Shown here piece after piece: positions 1 through 5,740 of a DNA stretch of 8,641 nucleotides; the first letter of the stretch is position 1; every line of letters starts with the position of its first letter. The notes under the pieces were generated by a model. The model saw only the letters and a program-made list of their open reading frames with translations. It made no database searches and was not told the origin of the DNA. Origin of the DNA: Nitriliruptoraceae bacterium (GTDB lineage: Bacteria; Actinomycetota; Nitriliruptoria; Nitriliruptorales; Nitriliruptoraceae). The translations under genes were made by a program, and so were the position numbers. The stretch spans positions 1 through 8,641 of the forward strand of contig SKTN01000306.1 of the NCBI GenBank assembly GCA_007117945.1, read 5' to 3'.

Positions 1-11
1 CCTCTAGGGCC

Positions 12-782
12 TCATGGCTCCCACCGGAAGGTCCGGGACCCCACGGCCACCGCGCCAACGGCCCACAGGACGAGGCTGATCGTGGGCAGGACCGCGAGGC
101 CCTCCCCCGCCAGGGCGGCGGCCAGAGCACGGCCCAGCGCCCCCATGGGCAGGTAGGCCCCGACGACCGCCAGGGGGGCGGGCAGGGCCGCAGGATCGAA
201 GGTGACCCCGCTGACCACCAGCAGGACCAGGAACAGCCCGTTGGTCGCCGCGATCGTGGCCTCGGCCCGCAGGGTGCCCGCCAGCAGCAGGCCCAGCGCC
301 GTCGCCATCACCGCGCCCAGCAGCACCAGGCCCGGCACGAGCAGCCACCCTCCACCGGCCCGCCACCCGAGCCCCACCGCCGCGATCAGCAGCACGGCAG
401 CGGTCTGGACCAGCAGCAGCGCCGCGACCGCCAGCCCCTTGGCCACCAGGAAGTCGCCCCGCGTCAACGGCGTGGCACCGAGCCGCTTGAGCACGGCGTA
501 CTTGCGCTCGAAGGCCGTCTGGATCGCGACGGCCACCAACCCGGTGGCGATGACCGAGATCGCGAGCACCCCGGGTACCAGGAAGTCCACGGGGTCACCG
601 GTCCCCGTGGGCAGCACGTCCACCAGGGAGAAGAACACCAGGACCCCGAGGGGGATCCCCAGGGTGACCAGCAGGCTCTCCCGGGAGCGCACGAGCAGGC
701 GCAGCTCCATCCCCGCCTGGGCGAGGACCCCACGGACGCGGGGGGTGCGCCGGTCCAGTTCGGTGCGGCTGGTGGCACTCAC
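12..782 (-). CDS. ABC-2 type transporter permease
   Basis: This 256-residue protein is the membrane subunit of an ABC exporter. It has a basic, polar N-terminus (about residues 1-30) and then about six hydrophobic segments. The first begins near residue 36 and the last lies near 231-248. Between the first two segments is the juxtamembrane motif FERKYAVLKRLGATPLTR (about 90-107), typical of ABC-2 permeases, which probably contacts the ATPase. The start is GTG at 782; the upstream ATPase ends in TGA at 781-779, so the genes overlap as GTGA and are probably translationally coupled. The substrate cannot be read from the sequence. From family knowledge, ABC-2 pairs with this VLKRLGATPL motif occur beside haem A synthase (COX15/CtaA) genes in many actinobacteria. 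Whether that holds here depends on the gene beyond the left edge. Only 11 bases follow the stop inside the window. Confidence 0.9.
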   Translation of the reverse strand: MSATSRTELDRRTPRVRGVLAQAGMELRLLVRSRESLLVTLGIPLGVLVFFSLVDVLPTGTGDPVDFLVPGVLAISVIATGLVAVAIQTAFERKYAVLKRLGATPLTRGDFLVAKGLAVAALLLVQTAAVLLIAAVGLGWRAGGGWLLVPGLVLLGAVMATALGLLLAGTLRAEATIAATNGLFLVLLVVSGVTFDPAALPAPLAVVGAYLPMGALGRALAAALAGEGLAVLPTISLVLWAVGAVAVGSRTFRWEP

Positions 783-1792
783 GCGGCGGTGCCCGCGTCG
801 GAGGAGCGCGCCAGCAGGCCGGCGCCGCCGTCGGCACGGCGGGTGTCCCGTGCTGCCTCGGTGCCCTCGGTCAGCTCGAGGAAGACCTCCTCGAGGCTGG
901 AGCGGCCCGCACGCAACTGCTCGATCCGCTCACCCCGTGCTGCCAGCCAGGTCGTGAGCGCCACCAGCAGCTCCGGCGCGTTGTCCGCGTCGAGGCGGTA
1001 GCGCCCGCTGTCCTCCTCGGTGACACCGACGCCGAGGCTGCCGGCCAGCGCGGCGGTGTCGAGCCCAGGACGCGACGAGAAGGTCACGGTGGGGTGCTCG
1101 TCGGCGGTGAGCTCGGCCAGGGTTCCGGCGGCGATCAGGCGACCGTGGTCGATGATGGCCACCCGGTCGGCCAGGGCTTCGGCCTCGTCGAGCAGGTGGG
1201 TGGTGAGCACGATGGTCACACCGTCGTCCTGGAGCTCGGTGATCAGCTCCCAGGTGCTGCGTCGCGCGGCGACGTCCAGCCCGGTGGTCGGTTCGTCGAG
1301 GTAGACCACCTCCGGTCGGCCCACCAGGGCCAGGGCGAGGCACAGCCGCTGCTGCTGGCCACCGGACAGGTCCCGGAACCGCGTCCGCCGCGACGCCGTC
1401 AGCCCCACGCGCTCGAGGAGGTGCCCGGGATCGAGGGGGTTGCGGTGGAAGGCCGCGAACAGCCGCAGCACCTCGTCGGGGTAGGCGTGGGGGTAGACGC
1501 CCCCCTCCTGGAGCATGACCCCGACCCGAGGGGTCAGGCGGGTCCGGTCACGGCGGGGGTCGAGGCCCAGCACGCGGACGCTGCCCGCATCGGGCACCCG
1601 GTAGCCGGTGCAGCACTCGACGGTGGTGGTCTTGCCGGCGCCGTTGGGCCCGAGCAGCGCGAGGGTCTGACCGACCCGGACCTCGAGGTCGAGCTCCGCC
1701 ACGGCGGTGGTGGTCCCGTACCGCTTGGTCAGGCCCCGGACGGCGATGGCGGTGTCCGGGTCCGGTGGCGGTGGGGCGGCTGCGTCGGGCAC
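779..1792 (-). CDS. ABC transporter ATP-binding protein (exporter type)
   Basis: This 337-residue cytoplasmic ATPase powers the permease encoded next to it. All nucleotide-binding motifs are intact: Walker A GPNGAGKT (48-55), Q-loop Gln near 95, signature LSGGQQQR (142-149), Walker B VVYLDEP (162-168, catalytic Glu 167), D-loop GLD (171-173) and H-loop His 199. Residues about 230-337 form the extra C-terminal region seen in DrrA/CcmA-type exporter ATPases, including SSLEEVFLELTEG near its end. The start is GTG at 1792, giving a Pro/Ala-rich N-terminal tail of about 15 residues. The ribosome binding site is weak (AGG about 8 bases upstream on the minus strand), so the exact start is less sure than the gene. 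It is the first gene of a two-gene operon and is divergent from prmA. Confidence 0.93.
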   Translation of the reverse strand: MPDAAAPPPPDPDTAIAVRGLTKRYGTTTAVAELDLEVRVGQTLALLGPNGAGKTTTVECCTGYRVPDAGSVRVLGLDPRRDRTRLTPRVGVMLQEGGVYPHAYPDEVLRLFAAFHRNPLDPGHLLERVGLTASRRTRFRDLSGGQQQRLCLALALVGRPEVVYLDEPTTGLDVAARRSTWELITELQDDGVTIVLTTHLLDEAEALADRVAIIDHGRLIAAGTLAELTADEHPTVTFSSRPGLDTAALAGSLGVGVTEEDSGRYRLDADNAPELLVALTTWLAARGERIEQLRAGRSSLEEVFLELTEGTEAARDTRRADGGAGLLARSSDAGTAA

Positions 1793-1861
1793 GGCGGACC
1801 TGGTCGCGGGGCGGGCGGGAGGGGCGCTGCACGCCGGCGACGTCGGGTCACACCGTCACCG

Positions 1862-1891
1862 GACGGGCCAGCGGGAGGGTAGCGACGGGCC
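1862..1891. repeat. direct repeat GACGGGCC, 22-bp period
   Basis: The octamer GACGGGCC occurs at 1862-1869 and again at 1884-1891, a spacing of 22 bp, close to two helical turns. A third, imperfect copy (GACGGGCT) lies at 1930-1937 and touches the putative -35 box of the prmA promoter. An inverted repeat AGCGGG/CCCGCT (1870-1875 and 1890-1895) is interleaved with it. The position in the divergent ABC/prmA intergenic region would suit an operator, but in DNA this GC-rich such repeats also arise by chance. Confidence 0.25.
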
Positions 1892-1936
1892 CGCTCGGGA
1901 CCTCGGCGGCGGTCGCGCGCCGACGCCAGGACGGGC

Positions 1937-1966
1937 TGGACACGGTGCCTGGAAGGGGGCTACGAT
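1937..1966 (+). promoter_or_regulatory. sigma70/HrdB-like promoter for prmA operon
   Basis: A TGGACA hexamer at 1937-1942 (five of six matches to TTGACA) is followed after 18 bp by TACGAT at 1961-1966, a good TANNNT -10 box. It lies in the intergenic region ahead of prmA. It would place the transcript start near 1973 and give a leader of about 100 nt. The assignment rests on consensus matching only. Confidence 0.5.
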
Positions 1967-1971
1967 TGGCG

Positions 1972-1988
1972 GGCAGCTTCACGCTGCC
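1972..1988 (+). promoter_or_regulatory. leader hairpin 1 upstream of prmA
   Basis: The inverted repeat GGCAGC (1972-1977) and GCTGCC (1983-1988) flanks the 5-nt loop TTCAC. If transcription starts near 1973 as the promoter suggests, this hairpin forms at or within a base of the 5' end of the mRNA. A second, larger hairpin begins at the very next base, so the two could stack coaxially. A role in transcript stability or leader regulation is inference. Confidence 0.45.
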
Positions 1989-2023
1989 GCGGCCCCGTGT
2001 GTCCCCCCGTCGCACGGGGCCGC
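1989..2023 (+). promoter_or_regulatory. leader hairpin 2 upstream of prmA (13-bp stem)
   Basis: GCGGCCCCGTG (1989-1999) and CACGGGGCCGC (2013-2023) form a perfect 11-bp stem. One G-U and one G-C pair extend it to 13 bp, leaving the 9-nt loop TCCCCCCGT (2002-2010). It ends 53 nt before the prmA start. No U-tract follows, so it is not a classical intrinsic terminator. It could be an attenuator, a stabilising 5' structure or a protein-binding element. It matches no riboswitch I recognise. Confidence 0.55.
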
Positions 2024-2066
2024 ACCTTGTCCGCAGCCGGGCGACGCAGCTCGGTCCGACCGTCGC

Positions 2067-2071
2067 GGGAG
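2067..2071 (+). promoter_or_regulatory. ribosome binding site fixing the prmA start
   Basis: GGGAG lies 5 nt before the GTG at 2077. The reading frame is open upstream to well before 1800, so longer starts are possible on paper. This site, the leader hairpins at 1972-2023 and the first PrmA-like residues (VAEDTHRLEVPV) together put the start at 2077. Confidence 0.65.
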
Positions 2072-2076
2072 CGCAG

Positions 2077-3738
2077 GTGGCTGAGGACACCCACCGCCTC
2101 GAGGTCCCCGTGCGCCCTGACCGCCGCGAGGCCGTCGCCGCCGCGCTCTGGGCCCTGGGCGCCCGCGGTGTGTGGGAGCAGCGCGAGGGCACCATCGCGT
2201 GGTTCACGCACCCCCCCGAGGTCGACGTCGTCGCGGTGCAGGCTCCGGAGCTGCTCGGAGCCGGCGTCACCTGGACCACCGAACCGGACCAGGACTGGCA
2301 GGCCGCCTGGAAGGCGACGATCGCGCCGATCCACGCGGGACGGATCACGGTGGTCCCGACCTGGCTCGCCGAGGACCATCCCGGCGCGGAGGGTGCGCTC
2401 ACCCTCGTCCTCGATCCCGGTCGGGCCTTCGGCACCGGCCACCACGCCACCACCGCACTGTGCCTGGAACTGCTGGACGAGCTGGACCTGGCGGGCGGGG
2501 TGCAGGGACGCCGCCTGGCCGACGTCGGCTGCGGCAGCGGCATCCTCGCCATCGCCGCCGCCGCCCGGGGTGGCCAGGTCCAGGCCGTGGACATCGACCC
2601 CGACGCCGTGCAGGTGACCCGGGAGAACGCCGCCGCCAACGGTGTCGAGCTCACCACGCGGGTGGGCAGCGCGGCGCAGGTCGAGGGACCAGTCGACATC
2701 GTGGTCGCCAACCTGCTCAGCGACGTGGTCCGCGACCTCGCCGTCGCCCTGGTCGACCTGGCCGCCCGCGAGCTGGTGGTCAGCGGCATCACCGAGCAGC
2801 GACGCGACGACGTCCTCGCCGCCCTGACGGCCGCGGGCGCCGAGGTGGTGGAGGTCCGCGAGCGGGACGGCTGGATCGCCGCACGGCTGCGCAGCACGGG
2901 CGACCCCGACCCCGGCGACGAGGCCCGTGGCAACACCCGGCGGTCTGCCGGTCGCAGCGCACGGCGGTCGGCCGGTGGCACCGCCGCGCTGCTGGCGGTG
3001 CTCGCCCTGGGCGTCGCCTCGCTGCTGGGCTGCACCACCCCCGAGGTGGGGGGCGCGACGGATGGGACCGAGGACGAGGCCCAGGCCGAGGTCGAGCTCG
3101 CTCCCGAGGCGCAGGCGCTCGCCGACGAGGTGGAGCAGGTGGTCGCCCTGGTGGAGGACATCCGCGACGCCCTCGATGACGCGGCAGCCGCGGAGACCCT
3201 CGAGGATGCCCAGGCCGGTCTGGAGCGCGCCGACGCCCTCCTGGTCGCCGAGGCCGGCAGCGACGCAGCCGCCCTCCTGCCGATCGAGCCGGCGGAGCGC
3301 ACCGAGTCGCGGGTGGGTCGCGACGCCTTCACCGAACTGCTCACCGAAGCGCGCGAGGTCGGCGGGGAGCTCGGGCGCAGCGTCGTCGAGGCGCTCCGCG
3401 ATCCGGTCGCCGGCGACCTCGGTGCCTGGGAGCTCGACGCGCCGGGCGTGGTGGAGACCGCCCGCACCACGGGCAGGACCGCGGGCGGGATCGATGCGGC
3501 GATGGAACCGATCCTCGCCCTGGAGGGGGAGGCCGCCAAGGCCCTGGCCTGGGTCGCCCTGGGACGGGACAGCTCGGACCTCGACCAGGCCCGCGACGCC
3601 GCCGAGCTCGCGGAGGGCCACCTCGAGGTCATCGTGCTGGTGCTGGAGGACGTCGCCGGCGCCGCCGCGACGCGCGACGCCGAGGACCCCGATGAGCTCG
3701 GACCGGTGCTCGATGGCGCGGAGGAGGGACAGGGGTGA
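2077..3738 (+). CDS. prmA: PrmA methyltransferase fused in frame to a lipoprotein-like domain
   Basis: Residues 1 to about 275 are ribosomal protein L11 methyltransferase, a cytoplasmic enzyme that methylates L11 using S-adenosylmethionine. It carries the family block DPGRAFGTGHHATT (113-126; relatives usually read GTGTHPTT), SAM motif I DVGCGSG (149-155), acidic VDID at the end of the next strand, the ANLL motif (about 211-214) and the usual C-terminal GWIAARL (265-271). No stop follows. The frame continues through an Arg-rich stretch (RRSAGRSARRSAGG, about 288-301), a 17-residue hydrophobic segment (302-318) and a lipobox LLGC with Cys 319. It ends with a 235-residue acidic, Ala/Glu-rich, mostly helical domain that I do not recognise. 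The total is 553 residues, about twice the family length. No plausible separate start for the second part exists in frame: the nearest GTGs are 2848 (too far) and 2998 (only 11 residues before the Cys, no basic n-region). It is either a true fusion or two genes that lost a stop. The RNA methyltransferase gene follows with a GTGA overlap. Confidence 0.85.
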   Translation: MAEDTHRLEVPVRPDRREAVAAALWALGARGVWEQREGTIAWFTHPPEVDVVAVQAPELLGAGVTWTTEPDQDWQAAWKATIAPIHAGRITVVPTWLAEDHPGAEGALTLVLDPGRAFGTGHHATTALCLELLDELDLAGGVQGRRLADVGCGSGILAIAAAARGGQVQAVDIDPDAVQVTRENAAANGVELTTRVGSAAQVEGPVDIVVANLLSDVVRDLAVALVDLAARELVVSGITEQRRDDVLAALTAAGAEVVEVRERDGWIAARLRSTGDPDPGDEARGNTRRSAGRSARRSAGGTAALLAVLALGVASLLGCTTPEVGGATDGTEDEAQAEVELAPEAQALADEVEQVVALVEDIRDALDDAAAAETLEDAQAGLERADALLVAEAGSDAAALLPIEPAERTESRVGRDAFTELLTEAREVGGELGRSVVEALRDPVAGDLGAWELDAPGVVETARTTGRTAGGIDAAMEPILALEGEAAKALAWVALGRDSSDLDQARDAAELAEGHLEVIVLVLEDVAGAAATRDAEDPDELGPVLDGAEEGQG

Positions 3739-5111
3739 GCCGCCGCGACCGCGACCGCACCCCCCTGCCGGACCGCCCCGTCACCGTCACCGTCGACGGG
3801 TTCACCCACGGCGGTGAGGGCGTGGCCCGCGTGGAGGGCAAGGCGGTCTTCGTGCCCGGCACCCTGCCGGGCGAGCGCGTGCGCATCCAGGTCACCGACG
3901 ACCGGGCCAGGTGGGCGCGGGCACGCCTGATCGAGGTGGTGGACGCCAGCCCCGACCGCGAGGAGCCGCCCTGCCCCTACGTCCCCGAGTGCGGCGGCTG
4001 CGACCTGCAGCACGCCCATCCCCCGGCCCAGCGGGCGCTCAAGACCCGGGTGGTCCGCGAGCAACTGGCCCGGCTCGGGGGCGTGGAGGACCCACCGGTC
4101 CTCGACTGCCGCGCCGTGGGCCCGGACACCGGCTACCGGGCGCAGGCCCGGATGCACGCCGCCGAGGACGGCCGGCTCGGGTTCCACCGGGCGGCCAGTG
4201 ACGAGGTGGTGCCCGTCGACCGCTGCCTGGTGCTCACCGCCGGTGCGCAGGCGCTGCGCACGCGGATCGGTGACGCGACCGGCGCGGCCGAGGTCCGCTT
4301 CCGCGGCGTCGAGGCGGACGGCCCCGGCGCGGCGGTGCTGACCCCCGGTCCGGGCCCCCTCGACCTGCCCGGGGGGAGCTTCGACCTGCTCCTGGCCCAG
4401 CCCGACGGCTCCACCGTGGCGATGCGTGGCGATGGCGAGATCGAGGTGGAGGTCGACGGCCTCGTCTACCACGTCCCGGCGATCAGCTTCTTCCAGCCCG
4501 GGGTCCCGGCTGCCGCCGCGCTGCGCGCGGAGGTGCTCACCGCGGCCGGGGACCTCACCGGAGCGCTGACCTGGGACCTGTACGCCGGCGTGGGGCTGCT
4601 GTCCCTGGGGCTCGCACGCGCCGGTGCGCAGGTGGTAGCCGTGGAGGGGGACGCCGCCGCGGCTGCGGCCGCCGAGCGCAACGCACAGCGCAACGGCCTC
4701 AACCTCGAGGTGGTGGCCGACGCCGTGGGGCCGGTGGTCCGGCGGGCCGCCACCGCCCACGGCTCCTCCCACGGTGCCACGGCGGTCCCCGACCCGGCAG
4801 CCCTGGTGGCGCCCGACCCCGCCCGGGACCGCACGGGCGCGCCCGGGGCGGGGCCGGCACGGGCCCTGGAGCCGCCGGACGTGGTGGTCCTCGACCCGCC
4901 CCGCACCGGTGCGGGCGAGCGGGTGATCGCCGACCTGACCGCCCTGGACCCCGCCGCCATCGTGTACGTGGCCTGCGACGTCGCCGCCCTCGCGCGGGAC
5001 ACCCGCCACCTCGCTGTCGGCGGCTACACCCTGCGCCGGGCCGCACCCCTCGACCTGTTCCCGATGACCCACCACGTCGAGGTGGTGGCCACCTTCGTGC
5101 CCACCCGCTGA
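3735..5111 (+). CDS. TRAM-domain RNA 5-methyluridine methyltransferase (TrmA/RlmC/RlmD family)
   Basis: This 458-residue enzyme should transfer a methyl group from S-adenosylmethionine to C5 of a uridine in tRNA or 23S rRNA. A TRAM RNA-binding domain spans about 14-72. It is followed by the iron-sulfur ligands Cys 80, Cys 86 and Cys 89 in CPYVPECGGCDLQH, with a likely fourth ligand at Cys 164. The catalytic domain has SFFQPG (251-256), SAM motif DLYAGVG (281-287), DPPRTG (387-392), nucleophile Cys 414 in YVACDVAALARD (usually YVSCNPATLARD) and a C-terminal HVEVVATF with the general base at Glu 449. Oddly, about 40 Ala/Pro/Gly-rich residues (341-380) are inserted just before DPPRTG. The GTG start overlaps the previous stop (GTGA) and has a strong ribosome binding site (AGGAGGG, 3722-3728). 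Which RNA it modifies cannot be told from sequence alone. Grouping with prmA suggests a ribosome/RNA-modification operon. Confidence 0.92.
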   Translation: MSRRDRDRTPLPDRPVTVTVDGFTHGGEGVARVEGKAVFVPGTLPGERVRIQVTDDRARWARARLIEVVDASPDREEPPCPYVPECGGCDLQHAHPPAQRALKTRVVREQLARLGGVEDPPVLDCRAVGPDTGYRAQARMHAAEDGRLGFHRAASDEVVPVDRCLVLTAGAQALRTRIGDATGAAEVRFRGVEADGPGAAVLTPGPGPLDLPGGSFDLLLAQPDGSTVAMRGDGEIEVEVDGLVYHVPAISFFQPGVPAAAALRAEVLTAAGDLTGALTWDLYAGVGLLSLGLARAGAQVVAVEGDAAAAAAAERNAQRNGLNLEVVADAVGPVVRRAATAHGSSHGATAVPDPAALVAPDPARDRTGAPGAGPARALEPPDVVVLDPPRTGAGERVIADLTALDPAAIVYVACDVAALARDTRHLAVGGYTLRRAAPLDLFPMTHHVEVVATFVPTR

Positions 5112-5112
5112 C

Positions 5113-5140
5113 CCGTCGCTGACGGATCCGGTACCGACGG
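5113..5140 (+). terminator. weak inverted repeat after the RNA methyltransferase gene
   Basis: CCGTCG (5113-5118) and CGACGG (5135-5140) could pair around a 16-nt loop two bases after the TGA stop. The stem is short and has no U-tract, so a terminator role is only a possibility. The rest of 5112-5239 shows no gene and no convincing promoter; a TACGGT at 5167-5172 lacks a -35 partner. Confidence 0.2.
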
Positions 5141-5227
5141 CCCTCGCCCCACGTCCGCGCGCCACCTACGGTGACCACCGTCGGTCCACCCACGGAGCCG
5201 GGGAGACTGCTCGCCACCGGACCACGC

Positions 5228-5233
5228 AGGAGG
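5228..5233 (+). promoter_or_regulatory. strong ribosome binding site inside a 10-bp palindrome
   Basis: A perfect AGGAGG sits 6 nt before the GTG at 5240 and fixes the start of the SRPBCC-like gene. It overlaps the palindrome GGAGGCCTCC (5229-5238), so the CCTCC half is complementary to the ribosome binding site itself. It cannot fold into a hairpin on its own because there is no loop. Confidence 0.6.
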
Positions 5234-5239
5234 CCTCCC

Positions 5240-5740
5240 GTGGGACGCGAACTGCACGTCTACGCCTACGTCGAAGCACCCTTCGACCTCTGTGCCCGCC
5301 TGCTGGCGGAGAACGCCACGCGGCTGTTCCAGCACGCCACCGACGACGCTGCCGAGCAGGCCCGCGTGCTGTCGCGCACCCTCGAGGTCGAGGTGGGTGG
5401 CTTCTCGGTCAGCCGTGACGTGGTGATCGAGGTGGGGGAGTTCGAGCCCCGCCAGCTCACCGCTTCGATCGTGCCGCTGCGCTGGCACGCGCAGACCGGT
5501 CGCCTGCTCTTCCCCGAGATGACCGCCGAACTGGAGGTCGCCGCCCTGGTGTTCGACCCGCCGCTCACCCAGCTCACCCTCCAGGGGGAGTACGAGCCGC
5601 CGCTGGGTGCGCTCGGGGCAGGGGCCGACCGCTTCGCCCTGGGGCGCCTCGCGGAGGCCACCGTCCACCGCTTCATCCACGACCTGGCTGATGAGCTGCG
5701 GCGCCTGGTGGAGGCGATCCCCGAGGACGAGCGCCTCTAG
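5240..5740 (+). CDS. small SRPBCC/START-like hypothetical protein
   Basis: This 166-residue soluble protein has no signal peptide or membrane segment. The predicted pattern resembles the SRPBCC (Bet v 1/START-like) helix-grip fold. It opens with a strand and helices (ELHVYAYVEAPFDLCARLLAE), has alternating strands from about 48 to 120, and ends with a long helix (about 136-160, RLAEATVHRFIHDLADELRR). That fold binds hydrophobic ligands in many relatives, but no ligand or catalytic residue can be named here. GTG 5240 is preferred because AGGAGG lies 6 nt upstream; an in-frame GTG at 5171 would add a Pro/Arg-rich tail with no such site. It lies 128 bp after the methyltransferase gene, so it may be read separately. 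Its TAG stop overlaps the TAG of the convergent MATE gene. The fold assignment is tentative; the coding call is firm. Confidence 0.72.
   Translation: MGRELHVYAYVEAPFDLCARLLAENATRLFQHATDDAAEQARVLSRTLEVEVGGFSVSRDVVIEVGEFEPRQLTASIVPLRWHAQTGRLLFPEMTAELEVAALVFDPPLTQLTLQGEYEPPLGALGAGADRFALGRLAEATVHRFIHDLADELRRLVEAIPEDERL

Noticed and set aside
202..957. Plus-strand open frame opposite the ABC permease
   Set aside because: Ser/Arg/Thr-rich shadow of the well-supported permease and ATPase genes on the other strand.
1989..2023. Intrinsic terminator
   Set aside because: The stem is strong, but no U-tract follows and no plus-strand gene ends just upstream.
1765..2076. N-terminal extension of PrmA upstream of GTG 2077
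   Set aside because: The extension is Arg-rich without similarity to PrmA, covers the promoter and leader hairpins, and lacks a ribosome binding site, whereas 2077 has GGGAG at 5 nt.
2927..3817. Alternative frame-2 gene starting at GTG 2927 after PrmA
   Set aside because: It soon becomes Arg/Pro/Ser-rich, has no signal peptide core, and overlaps both the lipoprotein-like frame and the RNA methyltransferase start.
5124..5135. Adjacent GGATCC and GGTACC sites resembling a cloning linker
   Set aside because: Just two hexamers in natural GC-rich intergenic sequence, with no other vector sequence nearby.
1848..5165. Open reading frame of more than 1,100 codons on the minus strand
   Set aside because: It lies antisense to prmA and the RNA methyltransferase gene. 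Its translation is Arg/Ser/Ala-rich with no domain, as expected for the shadow frame of GC-biased genes.
5171..5239. Longer start (GTG 5171) for the SRPBCC-like protein
   Set aside because: The added 23 residues are Pro/Arg-rich with no ribosome binding site, while GTG 5240 has AGGAGG at ideal spacing.
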